From an uncultured Bacilli bacterium (GTDB lineage: Bacteria; Bacillota_I; Bacilli_A; RF39; UBA660), in contig CALVKK010000001.1 in NCBI GenBank assembly GCA_944332645.1, forward strand, positions 1 to 64,000: a DNA stretch of 64,000 bases, read 5' to 3'. Both the position numbers and the translations under genes were made by a program. How positions within the stretch are numbered: the first letter of the stretch is position 1; each line of letters begins with the position of its first letter. This document shows, in pieces, positions 33,163-41,632 of this stretch. The notes beneath the pieces are model-generated. The model was not told the origin of the DNA, made no database searches, and saw only the letters and a program-made list of their open reading frames with translations.

Positions 33163-33399
33163 TCATTTTTTAAAACTATAAGTATTACATCCCATTCCAC
33201 CTGAAGCAAAAATATAATTTCCGTTTAATATTTTTCCTATGCAATCATCACATAAATTTAATTTTTCATTACAAAGATATGGTGGGCATTTTTTACCTTC
33301 ATTCTGTTCAGTTGTAAATATGACTTGTATGTCGACTTCTTCATTTTTAGTCTCTTTCTTACATACATCACAATAAATTTTTGTTATTATTTGATTCAT
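33163..33399 (-). CDS. Zinc-ribbon protein
   Basis: 78 residues with CDVCKKE at the N-terminus and CNEKLNLCDDCIGKIL further on, giving two CxxC knuckles of a four-Cys zinc ribbon. GGAGGTAAAG site. Function unknown. Confidence 0.6.
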   Translation of the reverse strand: MNQIITKIYCDVCKKETKNEEVDIQVIFTTEQNEGKKCPPYLCNEKLNLCDDCIGKILNGNYIFASGGMGCNTYSFKK

Positions 33400-33683
33400 T
33401 CTTTACCTCCTGTTATTTCTTTATATTTTGATAAAATCTTTTCCATTATAGCGATCCAATTTTTAATAACAGGGTTCATCATCATATAATCGCCATTAAT
33501 TTGAGAATATGTATTTTTTATAAAGCTTATTTCACTTTCTAACCATTGTATAAATTCTTTTTGTTGATTTTTTAATTTTTGATTTTCTTTTTTTAGTTCA
33601 TCTATTTTAGGCTGTAATTCTAGTAAGACATTTGCTCTAGCTATTGCTATATCTAATTCTTCATCACTTGCACCACTTATCAT
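33396..33683 (-). CDS. Small coiled-coil protein
   Basis: 95 residues: an acidic start, then a heptad helix (QPKIDELKKENQKLKNQQKE), then a second helix. Starts after AAAGGGGTGG and overlaps the next gene by 4 nt. No function recognised. Confidence 0.6.
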   Translation of the reverse strand: MISGASDEELDIAIARANVLLELQPKIDELKKENQKLKNQQKEFIQWLESEISFIKNTYSQINGDYMMMNPVIKNWIAIMEKILSKYKEITGGKE

Positions 33684-33697
33684 TTATTCCACCCCTT

Positions 33698-33961
33698 TTA
33701 ATATGTTACTTTAATACCTTTTGCTTCTATATTGTCGTGATTTAAATTAATAATTCCTTTGTTTGCTAATTTATATATCAATGAAAATGACTCAAGTATT
33801 TCATCGTCTAAAATAAATTTTGTTTCTGGTCCCTGATATTTGATAAATATATTATTTATATCAATCAAGATTGCCTTTATCGTATCTTCTTTTGAATATG
33901 CTTTATAATAACGGTCGTTTTTTAGCATATTATTAATTTCTGCTTTTATTTGTTCTAACAT
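33698..33961 (-). CDS. Hypothetical early protein
   Basis: 87 residues, helical, not recognised. GAGGTGGAATA site; its ATG overlaps the stop of the methyltransferase gene, so the two are co-translated. Confidence 0.55.
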   Translation of the reverse strand: MLEQIKAEINNMLKNDRYYKAYSKEDTIKAILIDINNIFIKYQGPETKFILDDEILESFSLIYKLANKGIINLNHDNIEAKGIKVTY

Positions 33962-34734
33962 TATTCCACCTCATTTAAAACTTTTTGCTTTTCTAATTTA
34001 TCGAAATCTGTAAATATACTTGCTTGTCCCCACGCAGTAATTCCGTTTATTCTTTTATTTGCTATTTCATAATATTCTTTATTTATTTCCATACCTATAA
34101 ATCTTCTTCCCGTTTCTTGACAAGCCACACAAGTTGTACCACTTCCACAAAAACAATCTAATACTATATCATTTGGTTGCGTTGTATGTAATATATGTCT
34201 TTTAACAAGGTTAAGTGGTTTTATTGTTGGATGATTATAAAGAATTTTGTCATTTTGATTTAAAGAACTTACATACCATTTACTTTTTAGTTCATAACCA
34301 TTATTTAATTTTGTTCCTCTATTAAAATACAAACAATATTCTATATCACTTAACCAATTACCATTACACATAGGAACAGGATTAGTTTTATTCCATGTTA
34401 ATATTTGATATGTAGAATTAGTGTTTTTGTTAAACCAATCTAATATTGAAAATATTTGTTCCTTGCTACACCATATAAAACAATTTACATTTTTTAGGAT
34501 TCTTACAAATTCATCAAAAATTTTATAATCAATACCATCGTAAATGTCTGCTTTTTTTAATTCTTTTTTCATTTTTTGAACCTGTAAAGCAATTCTCGAA
34601 GTTCCTGTTCCACCTTGTTGAAAAAGATAAGGAATATCTACATAAATGCAATCAACACTTTTATCAGGTATATTTTTAATCATCTCATAGCAATCACAAT
34701 TGATTATTTTGTTTATCATATCTTCAAATTTCAT
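33961..34734 (-). CDS. DNA N6-adenine/N4-cytosine methyltransferase, beta class
   Basis: 257 residues. Motif IV comes first as DIPY (33-36), where most family members have DPPY; then NHPTIKPLNLVKRHI (167-181) and SAM-binding motif I DCFCGSGTT (193-201), the order of the beta class. A target-recognition segment lies between. No restriction enzyme gene is beside it, so this looks like an orphan phage methylase that protects against host restriction or marks phage DNA. Confidence 0.82.
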   Translation of the reverse strand: MKFEDMINKIINCDCYEMIKNIPDKSVDCIYVDIPYLFQQGGTGTSRIALQVQKMKKELKKADIYDGIDYKIFDEFVRILKNVNCFIWCSKEQIFSILDWFNKNTNSTYQILTWNKTNPVPMCNGNWLSDIEYCLYFNRGTKLNNGYELKSKWYVSSLNQNDKILYNHPTIKPLNLVKRHILHTTQPNDIVLDCFCGSGTTCVACQETGRRFIGMEINKEYYEIANKRINGITAWGQASIFTDFDKLEKQKVLNEVE

Positions 34735-34736
34735 TT

Positions 34737-34913
34737 TTAATCTACCTCTACTAAATATCTTCTTTTTTTACCTGTACCTCTTTTTTGGTAAGTTGGTGTA
34801 TTATAAAAATCTAATGTCCTCTTTTTTACACCCATTTTTTTAGCAATTTCTTCTTTTGTACCAAATGCTAATTCAATATCGCCTTTATATAGTGAATAAT
34901 AAACTTTTTTCAT
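34737..34913 (-). CDS. Small helix-turn-helix-like protein
   Basis: 58 residues from ATG 34913: KEEIAKKMGVKKRTLDFYNTPTYQKR looks like the HTH of small phage proteins whose target is unknown. Short spacing to the methyltransferase gene. Confidence 0.55.
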   Translation of the reverse strand: MKKVYYSLYKGDIELAFGTKEEIAKKMGVKKRTLDFYNTPTYQKRGTGKKRRYLVEVD

Positions 34914-35095
34914 ATCTTCCAAATTCCCAACTCCTTTAACAGCTTAATTTTTTCATTTTTCGTTAAATTCCAATTATTCCAAATGGTACTTTGCAATTCA
35001 ATTAATGCGCATTTATCGTTCAATAGTTTTGCTTTAAACACAGCTCTTTTGTAGCTTGGCAGAAAATATTTTTTAAACGATTCTAGATATTTCAT
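34910..35095 (-). CDS. Hypothetical early protein
   Basis: 61 residues, basic and helical (LPSYKRAVFKAKLLNDKCAL); not recognised. Overlaps genes on both sides by 4 nt. Confidence 0.5.
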   Translation of the reverse strand: MKYLESFKKYFLPSYKRAVFKAKLLNDKCALIELQSTIWNNWNLTKNEKIKLLKELGIWKI

Positions 35096-35430
35096 AATTC
35101 TTTCAGCTCACAATCTTGATATATATACTCAAACATCTTCTTTTTCAATAAATAATCTTTTGTTTTATATCCTTTTGTATCTTCAATTATCATTTTTTTT
35201 AATTTATTATCATAGTACATAAAATCTGCTATATATTCTATCTTTCGATATGATTTATTATTTTTCTTGAATTTTGGCTGTAGTTCGAATTTTGGTTGTA
35301 ATGTTAAATCAGTTATTTCATTTGCTTTCAATAGTAAATCTAATTGATGAAATCTTTCATGTTCTTTCTTACTGTCAAAAAATCGGTTAGCTTTATCACA
35401 ATAAACTTTTTCATTACGATACTTATTCAT
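35092..35430 (-). CDS. DUF1064-type phage nuclease-like protein
   Basis: 112 residues. DSKKEHERFHQLDLLLKANEI followed by LTLQPKFEL and the core YIADFMYYDNKLKKMIIEDTKG has the D...ExK spacing of PD-(D/E)XK nucleases, as in DUF1064 proteins of Firmicute phages. Probably a Holliday-junction or repair nuclease; substrate not established. Confidence 0.75.
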   Translation of the reverse strand: MNKYRNEKVYCDKANRFFDSKKEHERFHQLDLLLKANEITDLTLQPKFELQPKFKKNNKSYRKIEYIADFMYYDNKLKKMIIEDTKGYKTKDYLLKKKMFEYIYQDCELKEL

Positions 35431-35445
35431 CCAGTTACCCCATTT

Positions 35446-35865
35446 CTACCACTTAGTAAGTTCATTATTTTTTATAGCATTTGTTATTTCAAATACTTCT
35501 TCATTTGTATAATCTTTTTTTAAACCTACCAAAATTGATGGCGGTGTTGGTATTTCTTTGTTAATAGGTCGCCAAATATGCAAACAATATGGATGATTAT
35601 TAACATAATCTTTTTTTGCTGGATGTAATTGCATACATACCTCATCATCTTTCCAAAATAAATCTTTCATTGAACACATTTGTTCCCACGATGGACATCT
35701 AGTTGGCATCGATACCGAACAATGTTCAAATTCAGCTCCCCAACTCATTATAAAATTTAAATGACATCTACTTTTTTTATCGTAAAAAGTCCCACCAAAA
35801 CCATCTCTACCTTCTTTTTTTATTTCTAAATATTTATTCTTTTTGATTTCTTCTAAACTTTTCAT
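35446..35865 (-). CDS. DUF7694-like phage protein
   Basis: 139 residues with MSWGAEFEHCSVSMPTRCPS, WEQMCSMKDLFW, then HPYCLHIWRP and PTPPSILVG, a recurrent Trp/Cys/His-rich pattern in phage early regions (recalled as DUF7694). Function unknown. Stop/start overlap with the HNH gene. Confidence 0.65.
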   Translation of the reverse strand: MKSLEEIKKNKYLEIKKEGRDGFGGTFYDKKSRCHLNFIMSWGAEFEHCSVSMPTRCPSWEQMCSMKDLFWKDDEVCMQLHPAKKDYVNNHPYCLHIWRPINKEIPTPPSILVGLKKDYTNEEVFEITNAIKNNELTKW

Positions 35866-36215
35866 TTAGTACTCCATTTCTTATAAACTAAATTCGACTT
35901 ATCCCAACTTGGATAAAGACTCTTTAAATAATTTTCCATTATTGATAACATTTCTTTTCGTAGACTTTGATTACCATTGTCCAGCAAATGATGATGATAT
36001 CTACACCCCTCAACCCCGTTTTCTTCAATTCCTAAACCCATTTTTGACTTGGGTACAAAGTGCATAATATCGTGAATTATAAAATCCATTTTATTAGGAT
36101 TAAATTCTTCACAATGATAACCAATTCTACAAAAAAGACACGAATAATTATCTCTTTGTTGTATGGTCCTTATTGTGTCTTTATTAAATTGTAATAATTT
36201 TGTATAATTTGGCAT
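35862..36215 (-). CDS. HNH endonuclease-like protein
   Basis: 117 residues. RDNYSCLFCRIGYH gives the first CxxC of a zinc knuckle; DIMHFVPKSKMGLG and GVEGCRYHHHLLDNG give the HNH catalytic region. Similar genes sit in recombination regions of temperate phages. A free-standing nuclease acting on replication or recombination intermediates is plausible. Confidence 0.75.
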   Translation of the reverse strand: MPNYTKLLQFNKDTIRTIQQRDNYSCLFCRIGYHCEEFNPNKMDFIIHDIMHFVPKSKMGLGIEENGVEGCRYHHHLLDNGNQSLRKEMLSIMENYLKSLYPSWDKSNLVYKKWSTK

Positions 36216-36671
36216 TTAAGCCACCCCCTGACTTTTAACATCTTCCTCTAATTCTTCTAACTCTTCCGGACTTAATGTTTCGATTCCTTGTTGTTTGCAT
36301 TCTTCACAAAGTCCTTTCAATAAAATTGCAAATTCAGCTGTATTTAATTCGTGGCTAGGAGTGTACACGTGGTACACATAAAATTCCTTGCCATTTTTTA
36401 ATATCTTTGATTTTTTTTCGTAATATTCGATACCTCTAATATTACTTTCATTAGGTACTAAAATTTCATATCTAGGACTATAAGATTTAAGCATCTCAAA
36501 ATGTAATTCTTCTATTCCTATTTTTGTCTTTAATGATAATTCTCCTAATAATTTCCAATACTTTTTATTTTGTTTTTTATTTCTTTTTTCTTTGTATTCT
36601 TTTATTTCAAATAATTTATTTTTGTCTTGGTCATACAACCATTGAATTATTTTTAAGACATTTCCTATCAT
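36216..36671 (-). CDS. NinB-like recombination protein
   Basis: 151 residues from the ATG at 36671, which overlaps the SSB stop as TAATG. KEKRNKKQNKKYWKLLGEL and the C-terminal LNTAEFAILLKGLCEECKQQ-GIETL pattern resemble NinB/Orf-type phage recombination mediators. Co-translation with SSB supports a role on single-stranded DNA. Family call is tentative. Confidence 0.55.
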   Translation of the reverse strand: MIGNVLKIIQWLYDQDKNKLFEIKEYKEKRNKKQNKKYWKLLGELSLKTKIGIEELHFEMLKSYSPRYEILVPNESNIRGIEYYEKKSKILKNGKEFYVYHVYTPSHELNTAEFAILLKGLCEECKQQGIETLSPEELEELEEDVKSQGVA

Positions 36672-37078
36672 TAATCTAACCAATTATCATCAATAGACAC
36701 ACTTTCACCAAAATCAGCGAACACATCAGTATTGTCTTGTTTTTCTTCTTTAGTTTCTTCTTTTTTCTTGCTATTTAAGAACATTACTCTTTCAGCAACG
36801 ACTAATGTTTTGTATCTATTTTCGCCGTCTTTAGTTGTAAATTTTTCAGTTTGTACTCTACCTTCTATAGCTACTAAACTACCTTTATCTAAATATTGGC
36901 AAATATTTTCAGCTTGCTTTCTCCACACTCTAATTTCAATAAAATCAGCCTCTTTTTTTCCGTCTTCACGAGGTGGTCTATCTACTGCTAAATTGAAACT
37001 CGTTACTGCTATGTTTGAACTTGTATATTTTAATTCAGGTTTGGCTGTTAACCGACCTATAAGTATTGCTTTATTCAT
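36671..37078 (-). CDS. ssb: Single-stranded DNA-binding protein
   Basis: 135 residues from ATG 37078: MNKAILIGRLTAKPELKYT, FNLAVDRP, DFIEIRVWRKQAENICQYL and GSLVAIEGRVQTEKF define the OB fold of bacterial SSB. The acidic linker ends SIDDNWLD, close to but different from the host-type DDDIPF tip that recruits repair proteins. Acts in phage replication and recombination. Confidence 0.93.
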   Translation of the reverse strand: MNKAILIGRLTAKPELKYTSSNIAVTSFNLAVDRPPREDGKKEADFIEIRVWRKQAENICQYLDKGSLVAIEGRVQTEKFTTKDGENRYKTLVVAERVMFLNSKKKEETKEEKQDNTDVFADFGESVSIDDNWLD

Positions 37079-37388
37079 TACTTTTCTCCTTACTATTTTT
37101 ACTTTCAAAATAATTAATCGTACTTTTTATATATGATAGTGAATTATTTAATTTTTCTATTGCGTAATCGGAATATATCCCTTTATGTTCTACATAAACT
37201 TCTAATACTGCTGATATGCCTATTAAACTATCAACTAAATCTTTTAAAAATGCACTATCCCTAGAACCAGTAGAATAATATTCATCATAAATTTTCATAT
37301 AATAATGTTCTATTTTGTTAAGTTCTCTATTTAATGAATCTTGAGTATTTTGTCTAAAGAAATCTCTATCTATATTGCTTCCAAACAT
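37071..37388 (-). CDS. Hypothetical early protein
   Basis: 105 residues, all helical (SLNRELNKIEHYYMKIYDEY); no recognised domain. Overlaps the SSB start by 8 nt and the upstream gene by 19 nt. Confidence 0.55.
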   Translation of the reverse strand: MFGSNIDRDFFRQNTQDSLNRELNKIEHYYMKIYDEYYSTGSRDSAFLKDLVDSLIGISAVLEVYVEHKGIYSDYAIEKLNNSLSYIKSTINYFESKNSKEKSNE

Positions 37389-38080
37389 TCTCTAAACTCT
37401 ACCTCCAATTCTTCTCTTTCTTCATCATTATGAAGTTGATTTAAATACCTATTTGCTTCTTCTAATATTTCCATATATTTAACATTATTTTTTATAGCAT
37501 TATTAACCGTATCATATCTTTCTTTGTCTTCCGCTGCTTTTGTATATACTAAATACAAATCACTTAATACTTGATATTTTCTACCTTGAAGATAATTAGA
37601 TAAGTAGGTATCTGTTTTTTTGTTGTTTGAGACATAATTATCTATATATACATCTCTTATTTCTTTATTACTAACACCATTATCATCTAAAAAATCTTCT
37701 GCTATTTTTGTTAGCATATCTTCTTCTTCACTTTCGGCTGCTTGTATTAATTCATATCCTTTTTCTTTTCTTATGTAATATTTTTCACAAGAACATATTA
37801 AATCAAATATTGCACCGTTAATTTGTTTCTTTAGAATTTTTATATTGCTTTGATTAATATGATAAGTTATAAAATTATAATTGCTATAATCATTATTTTT
37901 TATATTAATTTCCAATACAATACTGTTGCTTTGTGTATTAATTTCGTATAGTTGTAACGAAAATATAAAATCTTTATATACAAACAAATTCCATTTTTTA
38001 TTCCAAAGTTCTCTATCTAAATAATTTTTTATTATAAAACTATAATCAATTTCATATTGCTTAATAATTAAGTTATTCAT
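37370..38080 (-). CDS. Hypothetical early protein with acidic helical C-terminus
   Basis: 236 residues from ATG 38080 (AAAGGGTG site). N-terminal half is beta-rich (FVYKDFIFSLQLYEINTQS), C-terminal half helical and acidic, ending LHNDEEREELEVEFRECLEA. Not recognised. Located in the recombination cluster. Confidence 0.55.
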   Translation of the reverse strand: MNNLIIKQYEIDYSFIIKNYLDRELWNKKWNLFVYKDFIFSLQLYEINTQSNSIVLEINIKNNDYSNYNFITYHINQSNIKILKKQINGAIFDLICSCEKYYIRKEKGYELIQAAESEEEDMLTKIAEDFLDDNGVSNKEIRDVYIDNYVSNNKKTDTYLSNYLQGRKYQVLSDLYLVYTKAAEDKERYDTVNNAIKNNVKYMEILEEANRYLNQLHNDEEREELEVEFRECLEAI

Positions 38081-38093
38081 TACGTTCACCCTT

Positions 38094-38669
38094 TTAATAT
38101 TTACTTTCCCAATTTTCTTGATAAATCTTTAACAAGTCATATTTTTCTAGCCAATTCATAAATTTATAAATTTCTTCTTTTAAATCCATTTTTAATTCTT
38201 CACGATAATATTCTTCTTTAAAAATTCGTAATTGTTTTTTATCTTCTTCCCAGTCGTTTACCATATCTTTTTTATCAAAATTATTACAAATTACATATTG
38301 CATTTTATATGCCTCTGGTACTAATTCCATATAAACTGCTGTTTGATAACTTCCGTAAAATTTACCGACATCATAATTGTTAGTGTGCTTATAATCAGTA
38401 ATAACTCCAGCTTTTAAACAATCAATTTTTCCGTAGACAATGAAATTATCAATATTTTTATATACTTTAACTTGGTAACATCCATTTTTTGTTTCAGGAT
38501 AATGAGCAACCATATACTCCTCAAACTCATTACCCTTAACAAATTTACTTTTATCTTCGACTTCTTCTTTTTTTAAAGTTTTAATAAAATCTTCCAAAGT
38601 GCCATATTGATTTTCGACACAATATTTCCAACTATTCAGCAATGTCGGTGTTATTAGATACTTTTTCAT
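38094..38669 (-). CDS. PD-(D/E)XK nuclease (RecB/Cas4-like)
   Basis: 191 residues from ATG 38669. KFVKGNEFEEYMVAHY holds the first Glu; YGKIDCLKAGVITDYKHT supplies the D...(D)xK core; YGSYQTAVYMELV gives the QxxxY motif of RecB-family nucleases. Directly downstream of a Sak4-like ATPase and near SSB, it is the probable exonuclease of a phage annealing or exchange module. Confidence 0.75.
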   Translation of the reverse strand: MKKYLITPTLLNSWKYCVENQYGTLEDFIKTLKKEEVEDKSKFVKGNEFEEYMVAHYPETKNGCYQVKVYKNIDNFIVYGKIDCLKAGVITDYKHTNNYDVGKFYGSYQTAVYMELVPEAYKMQYVICNNFDKKDMVNDWEEDKKQLRIFKEEYYREELKMDLKEEIYKFMNWLEKYDLLKIYQENWESKY

Positions 38670-39585
38670 ATTCTTTCTTCTCACTATTCCATTGATAACC
38701 TAATTCTGCTACCTTTTCTTTAAATTTGTGTTTCAACTCTTTTTCACTTGTTAAAATATGATTAGTTTCTTTAATTAATTTTGTCATACTTGTTAAATCT
38801 TCTTTGGTTTCCATTTTTTCAATTTGTGGTACTATTTCATTCATTAATTTTTCATATTCTTTCTTTTGTTCTTCAAAGAATACAGCTTCTTTTTTGATGT
38901 TGTTATTAGCTAATTGAAACAATTTTGTTAAAAAGTCATTTGGTTTTGTTCCGTCTAATTCAGGTATTTTCATTACACCTTTAATTCCAAAACTTGCTTT
39001 AGCAAAATATCTTTCACAATTATCGAATCCGATAGTTTTCTTTTTACCGATAATTTCCATAAAGCCACCAATTTCAACATTTTGCCATACTGTGTTTTTT
39101 GTAGATCCTTCTACTAAAATTCTTAACTTTGTTTGTTCCTCATCTTTTTCTTCAACTGCGTGAAAAACAATAACAATGTTTTTTCTTAAATTGTAGTAGC
39201 AATTATCCATAAATCTTGAAAATTCTCTTGCCACAGCTCCATAACCTTGTAATGATAAACTACCGTCTTTTTTAGCATTTTTAACATCCTGTTTAATAAC
39301 ATAATTCTTCATTAATTCTAATAATTTTCCACCAGTATCAATTACTAAAGTTTCATAATCACTTAAATCGCCTTTTAAATCTTCGATTAATTCTTCATAA
39401 CTATTTGGTTGAATAAAGTCTTTTCTTGCACTAGCCATAACTCTATTGATACCTAAATCTACATCTACCAATAATGGTTTTGGTGCAGATAAAGCTAAAG
39501 TCGTTTTACCTATTCCTGGATACCCAGCTATTAACATTCTTATTTTTTGATTTTCATTAATTAATTCATTTGGTTTTTTTATCAT
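38632..39585 (-). CDS. RecA-like ATPase (Sak4/AAA_24 type)
   Basis: 317 residues. Walker A AGYPGIGKTTLAL (20-32), Walker B ETLVIDTGGKLLELM, then VAREFSRFMDNCYYNLRKNIV and a C-terminal charged extension. This is the phage Sak4-type single-strand annealing/recombinase ATPase. It overlaps the nuclease gene by 38 nt. AGGAGGAATG site. Confidence 0.8.
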   Translation of the reverse strand: MIKKPNELINENQKIRMLIAGYPGIGKTTLALSAPKPLLVDVDLGINRVMASARKDFIQPNSYEELIEDLKGDLSDYETLVIDTGGKLLELMKNYVIKQDVKNAKKDGSLSLQGYGAVAREFSRFMDNCYYNLRKNIVIVFHAVEEKDEEQTKLRILVEGSTKNTVWQNVEIGGFMEIIGKKKTIGFDNCERYFAKASFGIKGVMKIPELDGTKPNDFLTKLFQLANNNIKKEAVFFEEQKKEYEKLMNEIVPQIEKMETKEDLTSMTKLIKETNHILTSEKELKHKFKEKVAELGYQWNSEKKEYEKVSNNTDIAE

Positions 39586-39902
39586 AAATTCATTCCTCCT
39601 ATTTTACTTTTCCATTCCATAATTTTTGTCGTTCTAAACATTTGATTTGCACGATGTTTAGTATTGTTAATTGTTTCTTCTACCTCTTCTCGTGTTGTAC
39701 AGATATAAAATCCACCACTAATACCCGATATACTTCCAATCAATTTTGGATACTGCTTGTCCTCTCTGATATTTTGAATGATCTTTCGCATTGTCTTATC
39801 ACTATTCACATTGAATATTTGTCGTAAGTCTTTGTTTTTGATTAAATTAGCTTTTCCTAAATGATTTTTACAAAGGTATTCATAAACTAATTTTTCACGC
39901 AT
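39582..39902 (-). CDS. Hypothetical protein with winged-helix-like region
   Basis: 106 residues. NLIKNKDLRQIFNVNSDKTM-RKIIQNIRED looks like a winged helix, followed by GSISGISGGFYICTTREEVE, a wing-like turn seen in phage replication regulators. Likely DNA-binding; target unknown. Confidence 0.6.
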   Translation of the reverse strand: MREKLVYEYLCKNHLGKANLIKNKDLRQIFNVNSDKTMRKIIQNIREDKQYPKLIGSISGISGGFYICTTREEVEETINNTKHRANQMFRTTKIMEWKSKIGGMNL

Positions 39903-40072
39903 GGTATTAACCTCGCTTTTTTGTGTTTGAATCGCTCTTGTAGTTCTTTTGCTCTTTTAGGTGTAAATACTTTAGCCTCGTTTATATCTCTAACAATGTG
40001 GTACATTGGAATACTAGGCTTAGCCCACTTTAGATACACTTTTTCGTTTGAAACTTCTATTTCTACAATCAT
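39887..40072 (-). CDS. Hypothetical early protein
   Basis: 61 residues, beta then helical basic end (KRAKELQERFKHKKARL). Not recognised. Overlaps both neighbours. Confidence 0.5.
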   Translation of the reverse strand: MIVEIEVSNEKVYLKWAKPSIPMYHIVRDINEAKVFTPKRAKELQERFKHKKARLIPCVKN

Positions 40073-40740
40073 TTTTCACCCCTTAATTCTTTTTCAAAAG
40101 CCTCTAATTCTTCATCAGTTAGTAAATCATCATCGACATTTTTATTGAACCAGTCAGGAACTTGTTCTATTGGCTTTTCGTTTTTTAAACGGTCAAAAAT
40201 TATTCCTTTGTAATTATTTGCCATGCACTCATCGATTAAGTTAATAATTTTTTCTTCGCCATATTTTTTTGTGTTGTTTTCAATTTGCGTTAGTAAAGAC
40301 TTTAATCCTGTTTCAGTATAATGTTCTTTTCGCTCTTTTTTGTACATGAGCCAATCTTCAATCTTTCCCCTTAACAATCCCCTATCTTTTAAAAACTCTA
40401 AATTAGAAACTAAAAACTTAAAACTTAAAACACTTGTTTTGTTTTCTTCCGGTTCCTCATTCGGTTTCTTTCCGGTTTGCTTTCCGGTTTTTCTTTGGTT
40501 TGCCTTTCGGTTTTCTTCCGGTTCATTTTTTTTACTTCTTTTTGAATTGTTTTTTGATAAATTTAACTGTGATTTCAAAGTGTTAAAGACTGCTTGATTG
40601 TGTCCTGTTAATATAGGTTCAATATCTTTAAATACATAATCAGTAATAGCTATTAATAAAATACTTTTATCTTCTATTGGTAATGTATCGATTAAGTTAT
40701 AATAGTCATAATAAAATGTAAAACTATTTACTTTATTCAT
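40069..40740 (-). CDS. DnaD-like phage replication initiator containing iterons
   Basis: 223 residues. N-terminal DUF6291-like domain (FTFYYDYYNLIDTLPIEDKS), a Lys/Glu/Asn/Thr linker at about 73-100, and a C-terminal DnaD/DUF4373-like half with KERKEHYTETGLKSLLTQIE and LIDECMANNYKGIIFDRL, a YxGxxF-type end found in helicase-loading phage proteins. The linker DNA is a set of iterons (40447-40523). It is probably both initiator gene and origin. Confidence 0.7.
   Translation of the reverse strand: MNKVNSFTFYYDYYNLIDTLPIEDKSILLIAITDYVFKDIEPILTGHNQAVFNTLKSQLNLSKNNSKRSKKNEPEENRKANQRKTGKQTGKKPNEEPEENKTSVLSFKFLVSNLEFLKDRGLLRGKIEDWLMYKKERKEHYTETGLKSLLTQIENNTKKYGEEKIINLIDECMANNYKGIIFDRLKNEKPIEQVPDWFNKNVDDDLLTDEELEAFEKELRGEK
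40447..40523. repeat. Seven iteron-like repeats inside the replication gene (candidate origin)
   Basis: Seven copies of AAACCGGAA-like units (minus strand; + strand TTCCGGTTT with one- or two-base variants). The central CGG (TGG in unit 5) falls at 40450, 40462, 40473, 40485, 40496, 40508 and 40519, so spacing alternates 12 and 11 bp. Because 23 is not divisible by 3, the units are read in changing frames (EPEE, NRKA, TGKQ, TGKK, PNEE). Confidence 0.7.
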
Positions 40741-40743
40741 TCC

Positions 40744-40893
40744 TTAACACCTATCCTTTAGTTCTTTTTTAAAATCGTTTATTATGTCTTCAATTTGACA
40801 TAATCTAATTTTTAAGATATACTTTAGTTGTAAATTTTTATTTACAACTTGATTGGAGCACCCCCGTGACCAATCTTTTTTTTGTACAGTCAT
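40744..40893 (-). CDS. Small early protein
   Basis: 49 residues from ATG 40893 behind AAAGGGGTGATG. MTVQKKDWSRGCSNQVVNKN then a helix; not recognised. Precedes the replication gene by 3 nt. Confidence 0.5.
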   Translation of the reverse strand: MTVQKKDWSRGCSNQVVNKNLQLKYILKIRLCQIEDIINDFKKELKDRC

Positions 40894-40910
40894 TTTTACA
40901 TCACCCCTTT

Positions 40911-41144
40911 CTATAAATTCACTAAACAATAATCTCGATCATTATTTCGACTGCATTGTTCTAAAGCATTGTTCTGTAATAAATAGCCTAAATAGAACAT
41001 ACCTACTAACAATGCACCAACCACAACCATACCGATTATCATTCTGTGTTCTTTTTTCTTCTTTTCTTTTAAAAATTGTTTTCTCATTTTAATTTGATTT
41101 TCTTTTAATACTTCGTTTAATGTTTTTCCCTCTTTATTTTTCAT
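40911..41144 (-). CDS. Small membrane protein
   Basis: 77 residues: highly basic helix (KQFLKEKKKKEHR), one transmembrane segment (MIIGMVVVGALLVGMFYLGY) and an outside tail with two Cys. Early-expressed single-pass protein of unknown role. AAAGGA site. Confidence 0.6.
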   Translation of the reverse strand: MKNKEGKTLNEVLKENQIKMRKQFLKEKKKKEHRMIIGMVVVGALLVGMFYLGYLLQNNALEQCSRNNDRDYCLVNL

Positions 41145-41171
41145 ATAGCTTGTCCTTTCTTTTTTAGAAAA

Positions 41172-41288
41172 CTATGAATAATAATTTTCTTGAATAAATA
41201 ATGTTAGATTTTTTATTATTTTTTCTAATCTTTCTTTATTAGGTGGATTAGAACTTTTTATTTTTAATGCAGACTTGTTTTTTTTCAT
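41172..41288 (-). CDS. 38-residue early peptide
   Basis: MKKNKSALKIKSSNPPNKER then a helix ending ENYYS. Strong TAGGTGAGAAT site at the right distance. First gene of the run leading to the replication genes. Function unknown. Confidence 0.55.
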   Translation of the reverse strand: MKKNKSALKIKSSNPPNKERLEKIIKNLTLFIQENYYS

Positions 41289-41347
41289 ATTCTCACCTAC
41301 TAAATAATATTTTTTTAAGGTTTGTCCTTATTCTTTAAATTATTTTG

Positions 41348-41376
41348 TTGACTTGCTTTATGTTCTCCTTTACAAT
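41348..41376 (+). promoter_or_regulatory. Promoter of the DUF2188 gene
   Basis: -35 TTGACT (41348-41353), 17-nt spacer, -10 TACAAT (41371-41376). Initiation near 41383 leaves a very short leader that begins at the GAAAGGAGG ribosome site. Confidence 0.65.
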
Positions 41377-41395
41377 GTTTTTGAAAGGAGGAATT

Positions 41396-41626
41396 ATGGC
41401 AAATCAACATACTGTTCCAAATCCAAATGGTGGTTGGGATGTAAAACGTGAAAACGCTAAACGCGCAACTAAACATTTTGATAATCAAAGCGATGCATAT
41501 AAATATGCTCAATCAATCGCTAAAAATCAAAACAGTGAAGCGCTTTTACACGGTCGTGACGGTAAGATTCGTGCTAGAGAAAGTTACGGAAACGACCCAA
41601 AACACATTAAGGATACGGAATATTAA
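41396..41626 (+). CDS. DUF2188 protein
   Basis: 76 residues from ATG 41396: TVPNPNGGWDVKRENAKRAT and AYKYAQSIAKNQNSEALLHGRDGKI match DUF2188, a small beta-alpha domain of unknown role found in bacteria and phages. It lies on the + strand inside a minus-strand early region and has its own promoter and terminator, so it may be expressed in the lysogen. The strong ribosome site suggests high output. Confidence 0.8.
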   Translation: MANQHTVPNPNGGWDVKRENAKRATKHFDNQSDAYKYAQSIAKNQNSEALLHGRDGKIRARESYGNDPKHIKDTEY

Positions 41627-41632
41627 TATTTG

